From positions 122,464 to 154,127 of the forward strand of contig JAQGDQ010000523.1 in the NCBI GenBank assembly GCA_030141605.1: DNA of 31,664 nt. Direction: 5' to 3'. Position 1 is the first letter of the stretch, and the number at the start of each line of letters is the position of its first letter. The position numbers were made by a program, and so were the translations under genes. Source of the DNA: Tubiluchus corallicola (Eukaryota; Priapulida; Priapulimorpha; Priapulimorphida; Tubiluchidae). Under the pieces are notes generated by a model that saw only the letters and a program-made list of their open reading frames with translations, had not been told where the DNA came from and did no database searches. Of the stretch, positions 11,631 through 20,291 are shown in pieces.

Positions 11631-11754
11631 TTGTACTGTTATTTTTTTTGTTTATTTATGTATTAATTTGCATGTGTTAAGAGGAGGTGTTATAAGTATT
11701 GTATGTCGTGTAATTATTGTTTGTTATGTGTTCTATGAACTTGGTTCGAAATAA
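8654..11754 (+). pseudogene. LINE ORF2: endonuclease and reverse transcriptase, one stop and one frameshift
   Basis: ORF2 would nick the target and copy the element RNA. The likely start is the ATG at 8654, just before the endonuclease core. Endonuclease motifs in order are SYNCNS, LLLQET, GGLAILWR, LINVYFPY, VGDFNSH and SSDHMPLL (8690-9380). A TGA at 9080-9082 interrupts this frame, and coding resumes in the same frame. At about 9505-9510, a run of six T, the frame shifts; the effect is that of losing one base. The RT then reads openly from 9511. Its motifs are YRPIALSTVLSKLLE (about 10417), LDASKAFDQVN (motif A, about 10612), NGVRQGAKMSPILFNLY (motif B, about 10783) and MFADD (motif C, 10906-10920). 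The catalytic aspartates are all present. The frame runs into a (TA)n tract at 11580, so the last 58 or so codons are probably not the original C-terminus. Confidence 0.88.
11579..11629. repeat. (TA)n microsatellite inside the LINE 3' region
   Basis: About 25 TA units follow tgtatat at the end of the RT-derived reading frame. They are read as alternating Y and I in ORF2, and are probably a post-insertion expansion. Confidence 0.97.
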
Positions 11755-11773
11755 AGAGTTAAATCAAAAAAAA

Positions 11774-11779
11774 TCTCTC

Positions 11780-11823
<44 letters not shown>

Positions 11824-11862
11824 TCTCCCTCTCTCTCTCTCCCTCCTCTCTCTCTCAGTCTC

Positions 11863-11915
<53 letters not shown>

Positions 11916-11916
11916 A
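11774..11916. repeat. (TC)n microsatellite on the 3' side of the LINE
   Basis: This is about 140 bp of TC with occasional tccctc, tcac and tcagtc interruptions. It begins immediately after the A-run that ends the LINE (atcaaaaaaaa) and has the same strand orientation as the tract at 7098-7153. The two together are best read as one target tract split by the insertion. Confidence 0.97.
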
Positions 11917-12710
11917 TCACCGCAAACTTGTGGATTAATAAATTTTGTCTAATTCACAAAACAAAAAACTTAGTATAGCTTCACAGCAGACAAACATCAT
12001 CAATGAATGTCATCATTACATTCGTCGCGTCATTATCTTCATCATAGTCGTCACCGTCATCGTCATAAACAGTAATTGACAGATAATTAAGGTGTGAATA
12101 AGACAAAGAAGACAAACAAAGACAAATGAGTTAATGAATTGAGTTCATCGGACCAGGTTAACTATCCTTACTAACACAATCATTATCGTATCGTCATTGT
12201 TCAGGTAAAAGAGTCCGCCAGCTGAAAAGCCGCGATGGACGCGTTGCTTCCGAAGTTAAATAATGCTAGACCTGATTAGCAAATAAATTAAATGGCCGCC
12301 GTCAACATAAAAAGTAGGCCATTTCGTCACCAAGCCATCATCGTCTTTACCAACGCCATCGTCATCATCCTCGTTAGCTGAAAGATCTCATACACACCGT
12401 TAGCGTTTTTGACACATTTCTCAATTAAAGACCTCTCAGTCATCTTGTGGCGCATTCAGTTTGGCGAGGTCCGTGTCCATCGCAGTAGCCATCGTTTCTC
12501 ATTTTCTCAGTGGATTACGCAACGTAATAAAGTAGAAAACGAGTCGAGTCACCGCTGATAAATCTGTAAACGCTCGCTGTTTACCCTTTTACTAATAGAG
12601 AACTAATGAAGCACGGCGAATCGCAAAGGAAACTCGAAACTTCGATCAACTGCAACATCGAAAGCGTCACCACGTTGGATCGAACGTGATGCCAGGCTCT
12701 TAAAGGACAA
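11917..12710. other. Intronic stretch with scattered TCA/CATCGT-rich sequence
   Basis: It holds loose trinucleotide-like sequence (tcatcat, cgtcatcgtcat) at 11995-12070 and 12335-12375. No gene or element was recognised between these and the dispersed repeat at 12711. Confidence 0.6.
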
Positions 12711-12955
12711 AAAACACTCTTAATAAATAAAACTTGCGAAATTTGTCTTGAAATTTCTTATCGCTTACATATATTGCACGCACAACTTGGGTTAGCAGTA
12801 ATACTGTATAAAACTTGGAAAATTTTAAACTCCCCCGATGACCGATAGGGTAGGCGCAGCCATTTTAACAGTAAGTGGTTTAAAAACAAGTTTAGACAAT
12901 ATTAGTTAAAAAAGTAAGAGCTTTCGTAGCACACTCCTCGCTAATTAAGCAACAC
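12711..12955 (+). repeat. Unclassified dispersed repeat, copy 1
   Basis: It shares an ordered set of blocks with 16979-17208, 17209-17395 and 31405-31664: aaaacactctt, cttgaaattt, cttacat, agcagtaatactgtataaaactt, ggcgcagccattttaacagtaag, acaagttta, and cgtagcacactcctcgct. All copies run in the same direction. It has no open frame. It could be a SINE, a solo terminal repeat or part of a larger element. Confidence 0.85.
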
Positions 12956-12980
12956 TATAAATTACATTATATTTACAATA

Positions 12981-13147
12981 AATAAGCAGACCAGTAAAGA
13001 AATTGATACAGCAACTTAAGCAATAATTATGTATTTGCAAAAACCAAATAGGTAACGAATAAGCAGATCTGAAGAACAGAAATTAATACAGTAACAAATA
13101 GCTAAGTGTTTAAAAATGCTGGTCTGTTTATTCATTACCTATTTGGC
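12981..13147. repeat. Short direct and inverted repeat cluster
   Basis: The segment aataagcagaccagtaaag at 12981 is repeated in diverged form at 13058 (aataagcagatctgaag). The segment ccaaataggtaacgaataag at 13044-13067 is inverted at 13122-13146 (gtctgtttattcattaccta) with about three mismatches. Together they make a possible hairpin with a 54-bp loop. It directly precedes the ribozyme-like motif at 13222, so it may be part of the same decayed retroelement terminus. Confidence 0.55.
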
Positions 13148-13409
13148 TTCTGTTAATTACTTAATTAGTGCATAATAAGCTCTGCCTATATAAACTGGTT
13201 GTATTGTTTGCACATTTATTACTGATGATGACAGCAGCAGCTAGTGGAAATGTTTGGCATGATTTTAACTTTTAACATTTTAATGTAAAAGTTTTTAGTA
13301 AAGTTGTGTTGTTTTTAACTATAAATGTTTTACGTGTCTGTAATAAAGTTACTTGCTTGTTCGTAAATGCTCTTGCTCTTCTTTCACGTATTTATAAAGT
13401 GCAAGTTAT

Positions 13410-13758
13410 AGTAAAAATAATTTCATTGTATAGTGGATAGTGCGTTGTAGTAAAAATAATTTCGTTGTATAGTGGATAGTGCGTTGTATTGGTTGTGTGT
13501 AGCTCCGTTAGATCAGGGGCCTTTGGCATTGCTTTTTATTATATTTATTGTTTGATGTTTAATAAACGTGTCATTTTATAATGAGACTCTTCATAGCTTT
13601 GCCGTTCCTCAAGCATCAATAAGCAACTACACACAACCAATACAACGCACTATCCACTATACAACCAAATTATTTTTACTACAACGCGCTATCCACTATA
13701 CAATGAAAATATTTTTACTACAACGCGCTATCCACTATACAATGAAATTATTTTTACT
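13410..13758. mobile_element. Foldback-type element with tandemly repeated inverted termini
   Basis: The left arm has two 39-bp units (13410-13448 and 13449-13487) starting agtaaaaataatttcattgt, then attggttgtgtgtag. The right arm is its reverse complement with three 39-bp units (13642-13680, 13681-13719, 13720-13758), preceded by ctacacacaaccaat at 13627. The central spacer is about 124 bp. The element is flanked by gttat at 13405-13409 and 13759-13763, a 5-bp direct repeat flush with both termini and consistent with a target-site duplication. Unit number differs between arms (2 versus 3), as is common in foldback elements. It encodes no transposase and must be non-autonomous. Confidence 0.9.
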
Positions 13759-13763
13759 GTTAT

Positions 13764-14759
13764 GGTTTTCCTGAAGTTAGATAACTTTAACCTCAGCCTC
13801 ACCTTAACGCTAAAAACAGCACCAATACTACGTCACGTGTATGTGAAAATTATTATAATTTAGCGTGTGAAGCCGTTGCAGGCGTGTTAGTAACAACAAC
13901 CATGCGACCTTTTGTAAGTTACGAATATCACCGTTAATCAGCCGGCAGCTGCAGCTAATACGCCGTTAGACAAAATCCAGGTATTAGCTTCAGTTATTAC
14001 AAACGCCACACACAACGACGTAGTTCTAATTAAGAAACTGATTAAGGTTGCTCAAGAAGCCCCGAATGTATGACACGAGCATACATTGTCTGTACATATA
14101 AGTCAAAATTGAACACACAGTACAACTCCAGGGGAGTGAAGCGATGGACTTACTGCACATAACTAAAGTGTGCCAGGTCTCTAGATGCCCATAATTTGCC
14201 GAATAACAACTTGGACGTCTGCTAACAACTGGAAGGAAATATTAGTTTGACAATATTAGTGGAAAATTACTGCAGCGATGATTTCGTCTGCTTGGTGACG
14301 TTTCTAGCTAGACAAATAAAAAAGAAACGAACCAAATCTGGATGATAATAGGTAAACAAGTGTTGATTCTCATTGATATCCTGAACCTTTAGTCCATTGG
14401 GCCTGAACATTTGCGCAACCTGTTTAGATGTTTACACATTATTCGCGAACTGTTCTAAGGGCACGCATATTATTAAACCCGAGAATGTCTTTTTCGGCTA
14501 TCACACTTTTTAGAGAAACTCCGAAGTATAAGAAGTACACAATAGGCATTCTATTCACAAGAATTTCTCTTGTAATCGAGTAATTAAGCCCTGGAACAGT
14601 CTGACTGCGTTATTTAACAGCCCAAAACGGCGCCACTTGTATGCGCCCAAAACAAAAAAAAACTGTTTAAATTCAGACTTTAAAATGTTGACAGTTTTCA
14701 TTTATTTAACAGAAACATGCAAGCAGCTTTTATGGTTTTGTATCTGTTTTAACACGTAA
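13764..14759. other. Intronic stretch, nothing recognised
   Basis: Mixed-composition sequence with no convincing coding frame, RNA gene or repeat. Confidence 0.45.
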
Positions 14760-15052
14760 TCTTATCTGTACAGTTTAATATTTGCGCAATTTTTAACTAT
14801 GTATGTGTTTTTTTCTTATGAACGTATTTTTGCTCTTCTATAAGATTACGTAATGAATGAAACAAGAACTATCACCAGAATTGACCTTCTCAGCGTCTTT
14901 TTGCTATGTGTCCTTATGGCCGTGTTTTTATGGCTGCTGTAATACATGGCTCATTGACTGAGCAATCTCGTAAAAGATTACAATTACGTACATAAGTAAA
15001 ACACATACATAATTAAAAACTATGCAAAAATTAAACTATAGCAAATAAAATA
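14760..15052. mobile_element. Long imperfect palindrome, possible MITE
   Basis: Left arm 14760-14815 (cttatctgtacagtttaata, then tttgcgcaatttttaactat and gtatgtgttt) is matched in reverse by 15000-15052 (aaacacatacataattaaaa, then actatgcaaaaattaaacta). Weaker pairing continues inward, with aagattacgtaatg on the left and gattacaattacgtac on the right. The loop is about 130-180 bp. No target duplication was located, so boundaries are approximate. Confidence 0.55.
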
Positions 15053-16378
15053 AGATGTAGATAAACTAAGACGATTACAATGTCCCTAACGAATAAATTC
15101 TGCTGGCTGTAGTGCTGCTTCTAATTTCTTATACCCCATGCCTAATCTATTATAATCTTGCTAAAGATGTTTTGCGTAGTGATTAACAGATGAAATGATT
15201 CTTACAATTATTTATTATCCCTGCACTAACACAGCCTTCATCCGGATCTTATTGGCTATACTGATAATAATGTGCTGCAATAGACTCATCAATACCATAC
15301 ATAAATATGGCGAGAGTGCATCTGTAAATATGGTGAGAGTGTATCAGTGAACATATGCTAACAAACTTATAACGAAGGTGTGTTTGAACGTGCCTGGCAT
15401 TTAAATATGCCGCCACATTAAAATGGCTTCAGATGCTGTATGGCTTCCATGAGGAGGCAGCGTGGGAGCAAATGTTATATGAAGAACCACACACACCAGA
15501 TCGATGTTTTGAGTTATTGCTATAATAACCAAGACATTAAAAGCCCAGGAGGAAAATATATATTATTACTAGCTGAGTGTTCAGCTGTTACTGATGATCT
15601 TAATAATTACATGGACCTTTGAAAAGATATTAATGCATGTATTACATGCATTGTCAACAACCATAGACTATTACAGAGGGCGGCAATCTCTTAGCCATAG
15701 TTATAAAAACAGGAGAGAAATTTTGCAGCAGAGGCCAAAGCAGAGTGACTATGTAAAGTGGACTACTGCGCCACTTCAAATTTGATATTGATGGCATGTC
15801 AGAAAATGGCCGGGCTTTTGCAAGATTAACAAAAAATTCGACATTAAAGACCACCAAAACCAGCAAATTTGGAATATCCGTTACTATAAAGACTTAGCAG
15901 TTGGAAAAATATAGCATGATGTATAATTTATATTCTCAAAAATCATTAAAAGTTTTTATTTCCTAATTAGAAACGCAGCTAAAAAAGCCAGTGCTGGAAC
16001 TAAAGAGTTTCAAATGACTTTCACATGTGTACCAGAAAACATTCACATGGCTAACTGAGTTATACTGATACGAGATCTACGATAATTCAATGCGGTAACG
16101 AAATTATTGAATAAGAACTCTAGAGATTTCCGTCGGATAAAACTCTAATCTACCGACATAAGCGAGACGAGAAAAAGCTCGAAGAAGCAACTTACTAAAT
16201 AAGTATAAAAGCTTAAATTATACGGTGAGTTTGGGGAAACAATTCTTTTGCCTGAAAGTCCACGGGTTTCTTTAATGTTGTGGTATATTGTATTTGTATA
16301 TTTTTTTTATTATATTAGAGTTGATGTGAAATAAATGAGCTTCAAAGCTCAAAAATTCGGCACAGCCTACTCGATTTC
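15053..16378. other. Intronic stretch with possible decayed coding remnant at about 15430-15900
   Basis: The plus-strand segment around 15440-15900 has long partly open frames with balanced composition, for example DIDGMSENGRAFARLTK near 15785-15835, but they are broken by stops and shifts and I recognise no family. A short duplication, aaatatggcgagagtgcatc, occurs at about 15302 and again at about 15327. The remainder shows nothing specific. Confidence 0.35.
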
Positions 16379-16441
16379 ATAATCAAAGACAATCCTATTG
16401 AGAGAGAGAGAGAGAGAGAGCGGGAGAGGGAGAGGGAGGGG

Positions 16442-16476
<35 letters not shown>

Positions 16477-16516
16477 AGGGAGAGGGAGGGAGGGAGAGAG
16501 AGAGAGAGAGAGAAAG
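16379..16516. repeat. (AG)n microsatellite with GGGAGA interruptions
   Basis: This is about 135 bp of gagaga mixed with gggaga blocks. Read on the minus strand it is a (TC)n tract continuing from dispersed repeat copy B, equivalent to the tract beside the LINE. Confidence 0.96.
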
Positions 16517-16667
16517 AGGCTAAGAAAAGGAGCACGTTAATTTAAGGAAAAGACTCCCTGCTTTCATTTCTTTTTTGCTTCTCTTTCTTACGAAGGTAAA
16601 ATGATTGACGATTCTAAAAGGTGAAATCCCACTAAAGTCAGATACACATTGAAGAATCAAGTCGCAC
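16514..16667 (-). repeat. Dispersed repeat, copy B (inverted partner of 6926-7097)
   Basis: Its reverse complement starts gtgcgacttgattctt and passes through gggatttcacc, agaatcgtcaat and gcagggagtcttttcctt to cttttcttagcc and then (TC)n, in the same order as copy A. It has no LINE in its TC tract, so it serves as an empty-site relative for the LINE insertion. Confidence 0.8.
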
Positions 16668-16978
16668 TTTTTCTTTCCACCATATTAGAGAGAAACATTA
16701 AATTGGCAGAGTTATCTTTTTCAGATGCGATTACGTGCTTCTTCGATGAGAGAAATAGCCAGGATTCTCGGCGCAGTTTTCCCGGCGCCATCCATCTGAT
16801 TACTAACTAAACTCGCTGTTGGTTAACTATCGTAGCCAAGTACATAACTGTGACCACTCGGCTATTTTCTCTTGCTCCACAATTCTACTAACTTTTATTG
16901 TAAAACAAACGTCTTCGATGAGGCCATGTGCTCTCTAGGAGGTGCACATACAAGACGTATTGTGAAGACTTACTGGAC

Positions 16979-17208
16979 AAGAAAACACCCTGATAAATAA
17001 ATCTTAAAAAAAATCGCTTTGAAATTTGCTATCACTTACATGCTGTCATTGTATACAGAGTATGTATTAGCAGTAATGCTGTATAAAAAAAACTTGCAAT
17101 CTTAAACTCCATAGATGACCGTGAGGCGCAGACACTTTAAAGGGTAAATTGACTGAAACAAGTTTAGGTAACGTTAGGTAAAGTTTGAAATACTAATCTG
17201 AGCATTTG
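16979..17208 (+). repeat. Unclassified dispersed repeat, copy 2
   Basis: It carries gaaaacaccctgataaataa, ctttgaaattt, cttacatg, agcagtaatgctgtataaa, gaggcgcagacactttaa and caagtttaggtaacg in the family order. It is followed directly by a partial second unit. Confidence 0.8.
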
Positions 17209-17395
17209 TATGCTCTTATTGTATACAGAGTTTGCATTAGCAGTAACGCTGTATAAAACTTGTAATCTTAAACTTCATAGATCACTGTTAGGCGCAGGCA
17301 CTTTAATGGTAAATTGTTTGAAGCAAGTTTAAATAACGTTAGGCAAAGTTTGAAATAATAATCAGAGCATTTGCAGAAGCAAAAGTTTAAATTAC
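17209..17395 (+). repeat. Unclassified dispersed repeat, copy 3 (partial, tandem with copy 2)
   Basis: It restarts at tatgctcttattgtatacag and repeats gcattagcagtaacgctgta, taggcgcaggcactttaa, caagtttaaataacgttagg and aataatcagagcatttgcag. The overlap with copy 2 gives an internal tandem duplication of roughly 180 bp. Confidence 0.8.
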
Positions 17396-18652
17396 TTTAT
17401 GTCAATAAAATCAATAGTGTGTTTTTGATGAATCAATGTGCACGCTGGGTTGGCAATGCAATGCCTTTTTACCAGGTGGGGCGAATATTTTAAGTTATTA
17501 AAAATTTCTTTTAAATTTGCATAAGTCTTTCAAACAGGTAAGCGTGATTGTCCTGGATTGTTGCAAGTGTAAAATAGTCGCGATTTCAAACACTCGTCGA
17601 AGCCGCATTCATAGGTAATTTTGACCTTGTAAAGGTAACATGGCATACGTGATCATAAACATTGTACCTAACTTATTTTTAGATATAATGAATATCGAAT
17701 GTTACAAAACCCTTCTGTCAAACTAACTCATTGGTAATGTGTAGATACTGTGTCTTTAAGAACACTCACATTACCCACGTTTAGACGGCTTAATTATAAA
17801 TTATTATCTTGATTAGTTTGTATGAGATGATTGCACTGTTTAATATTGTTTGTTTGTTTTCACTGTCGTTTTGTGTATGTAAATATACAAAACATAAATG
17901 TCAACATTACAATTACTCGTTTCTCTTTTTTGGCAGTTATTAAACACAAGTAAGTACAGTGTTCTACATATAAACGCGTATTATTATATATTCTATAAAC
18001 ATTTTATTATATGTAATCACATATTCTCTTTTTATTCAAGCTTTTTCGGTTTTTGTTACTAAAGAAACGGTAATTTAGGAACCTCGGACATTCGGCGCTT
18101 CTGCCCCTTTAAAGTATCAAATTTTTTCTTCAAAGTTCCGACATTTTTTGCTGATGTTAAGTAATAAAACTTTGCATTTAACGTTCTTTGGAATTCTCTT
18201 TCCTTCCTTTTTTAACACTGCAGTTAGGTTTCTATAATATATCTTGTGTGCGCCTTCATGCCATAGGGGCATCCCATCAATATAAGTTGATTGTCAATTT
18301 AACCGGAGTGGTCAGCGTAATTAACCAGTCATCAGGTCCATTAATGTACGGAAAACTCAATCTCTAATAGGTCAGAGATGGCTGTTCGGTTGGCTTCATA
18401 ACATAATAACACCCTGCGTGGAGGCTGCGCACTCAACACCACAATACGTCTCGGAAATCAAAGGTCTCTCACCTTTGCTCAGCATTTAGAAAAAATGGCT
18501 TTCGGTAAAAGACAACAATTGATCCCAAGCTTGCAAGATTTTTTCAGGCGTAGCTTCTTTGGAAACTGAACTATAAACTTTACACTGCGAATTACGGATA
18601 GTGGAAGCTGGTCAGAAAACTGAAATCGATGCACTCCAAAAATTTACTTTTA
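17396..18652. other. Intronic stretch, nothing firmly recognised
   Basis: AT-rich sequence. A minus-strand open segment near 18490-18590 (KEATPEKILQAWDQLLSF) looks superficially coding but has no splice context or family match that I can support. Confidence 0.4.
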
Positions 18653-18709
18653 CTGGTAGTAGTAGTGGTAGTGGTAGTGGTAGTGGTAGTGGTAGTGGTA
18701 GTAGTAGTG

Positions 18710-18796
<87 letters not shown>

Positions 18797-18934
18797 ATAG
18801 TAGCAGCAGTAGTAGTAGCAGTAGCAGTAGTAGTAGCAGTAGCAGTAGTAGCAGTAGTAGTAGTAGTAGTTGTCGTTGTCGTTGTTGCTGTTGTTATTGT
18901 TATTGTTGTTGTTGTTGTTGTTGTTGTTGCTGTT

Positions 18935-18981
<47 letters not shown>

Positions 18982-18982
18982 A
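18653..18982. repeat. Compound trinucleotide array: (GGTAGT), (AGT), (AGC/AGT), then (TTG)n
   Basis: About 218 bp of AGT-type repeat with ggtagt variants first and agcagt variants later changes abruptly at 18871 to tgtcgttgtcgttgttgctg and then to TTG repeats, ending at 18982. The long poly-S, poly-V, poly-C and poly-T frames over it are translation artefacts. Confidence 0.97.
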
Positions 18983-19838
18983 GATTTATTGACCAGAATC
19001 TTTACACAATTGTATGAATGGGGTAGCAATCAGAAAAATCTAGTATGGTGACAGTCCATTCAAAACAGTTACAAATAATTTCAAATGTTGCAAGTTAGGT
19101 TAGTTATAACAAAAACATGATCATTTGTAAATATTAAAATTCTTATAAGCAAAATGCATTAGATCATGTTTATCCAAGCTGTTATATAATGCCTGTATAT
19201 TAATGAAGTCCAAATTGTTATAAAGTTCTCTAAAATGTTCACTTTTCACAGGCACTTTTCACTGACACCAAGTCGCCAAAAAGAATTTCAATCTAGAGCG
19301 TGTTACTTGTATAATTTAGCAAACAGGCAAAAATGCGATTCAGAGGAGCCTTTTCAAATGAATTAGTCAAGTTGTCAGCTCACTGAAGGGCAGTTTTGAT
19401 ACAAAGAAGAAAAAATAGAAGAGCCCCAAGCCCTTCACTGTCGCCTGCACCTAAGCATTTTCGGCGTATCGCATTTAATATGCATAACAACTGGAGAAAC
19501 AAGAAGATAGTTGATCACGTTTTTGTCTAAAAGAAACATTTGGTGAACATTATTTCTCGTCTCAAACAACATAATAACTCTAGATGAAGTTTAACATTAG
19601 CTAGCATTAGGGGTCTCCACTGGCAGCAAGTGACAAGATACAGATTGTGCCTTATTAAACAACTGACAGTCTGGCTGGTAGTACCCATACCCCAGTTTTC
19701 CAAAGAATTTTACAAGAGTCCGGCCAACAATTTCCTGTAATAGTGTTAAATGTTATAAGTCTTAATTAAAAATTCAAAGGCGGTCAGTACAAAAGTACTC
19801 AATGTTGAAATTATAAACACAAATGCCAAAGCACTTAC
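18983..19838 (-). other. Intron immediately downstream of the first MAM exon
   Basis: This is the 5' end of the 16-kb MAM intron on the minus strand, starting with the donor gtaagtgc at 19838. A minus-strand open stretch from 19734 (after ttacag) was tested as an exon but does not fit the reading frame of the upstream exon. Nothing else was recognised. Confidence 0.6.
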
Positions 19839-20055
19839 TTTCGCAGGTGATTCGCACTTTGGTCGCCCACAATGTTCTTGATGACGCGAGTAACTTTTGC
19901 CGTTACCAAGAGGATCTTGAAGGAGCCGACACGCAACCCCACCATATGTAGTCCAAAAGCCAGTTTACACTGCTGTCCACTGCCACCATACCATGGACTC
20001 TTAATTTGAACACGCACATCATGGTTGTTCTTGACATCAAGTAACATGTAATGAC
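19839..20055 (-). CDS. Exon: N-terminal and middle part of a MAM domain
   Basis: This 217-bp minus-strand exon has acceptor attgttttgcag and strong donor cgaaa|gtaagtgc. It enters in phase 1 and exits in phase 2. The peptide reads HYMLLDVKNNHDVRVQIKSP, a linker with WYGG, then QQCKLAFGLHMVGLRVGSFK and a tail ending GDQSANHLR. This follows the MAM pattern: G-H-Y-M, then A/V-x-L/I-x-S-P, C-x-L-x-F-x-x-H-M-x-G-x-x-(V)G-x-(L/F)-x-(V/I)-L-L, and G-D/N-Q before the conserved W. That W is supplied by the exon at 3890-3757, which opens in the matching phase. An inner GT at 19906 would be an alternative donor but gives the wrong phase. The upstream exon with the first MAM cysteines was not found. Confidence 0.85.
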
Positions 20056-20291
20056 CTGCAAAACAATTTGGCGTTTTAGCCTCATTTGATTATGTATTTC
20101 TTTCACACAATCAATATGAAGTTATGTGAACTCAAGGCTTGCACAGGGTAACAACAAATGACGTTAAGAATTCTGAGCCTTTTTAACAAAAGTTACAGAA
20201 AAAATCGCATTGAAAATGCTTAATATTTGGTTAAACAACGTTTCATAGTTGTGACTTTGTGTGTTAATCACACTAACATTACAGATTGTGG
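20056..20291 (-). other. Short non-coding stretch upstream of the first MAM exon
   Basis: Intron sequence of the minus-strand gene on present evidence. It contains no recognised feature apart from the pyrimidine tract leading to the acceptor. Confidence 0.6.

Larger units (their letters stand above)
7154..11773 (+). mobile_element. Near-full-length non-LTR retrotransposon (LINE), CR1/L2/Jockey-like group
   Basis: The element is about 4.6 kb. It has a short 5' region (7154-7344), ORF1 (7345-8703), an overlapping ORF2 with endonuclease and reverse transcriptase (8654 to about 11580-11754), a short 3' region with aataaa at 11750-11755, and a run of eight A. The order ORF1, APE-type endonuclease, RT, without an RNase H or LTRs, fits the CR1/L2/Jockey-like LINE groups. 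Both ends abut (TC)n tracts in the same orientation, as expected for insertion into a TC microsatellite. A (TA)n expansion of about 50 bp lies near the ORF2 end. It sits inside the long intron of the minus-strand MAM gene, antisense to it. Confidence 0.88.

Noticed and set aside
11717-11938. Ser-Leu repeat open frame
   Set aside because: It is the translation of the (TC)n tract downstream of the LINE.
18592-19051. Long poly-threonine, poly-serine and poly-valine open frames
   Set aside because: They are translations of the AGT/TTG array on both strands.
19612-19734. Minus-strand open stretch after ttacag reading EIVGRTLVKFFGKLGYGYYQ
   Set aside because: It fits only the alternative donor at 19906. 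With the strong gtaagtgc donor at 19838 the phase is wrong and a stop follows. The domain completes properly with the exon at 3890-3757 instead.
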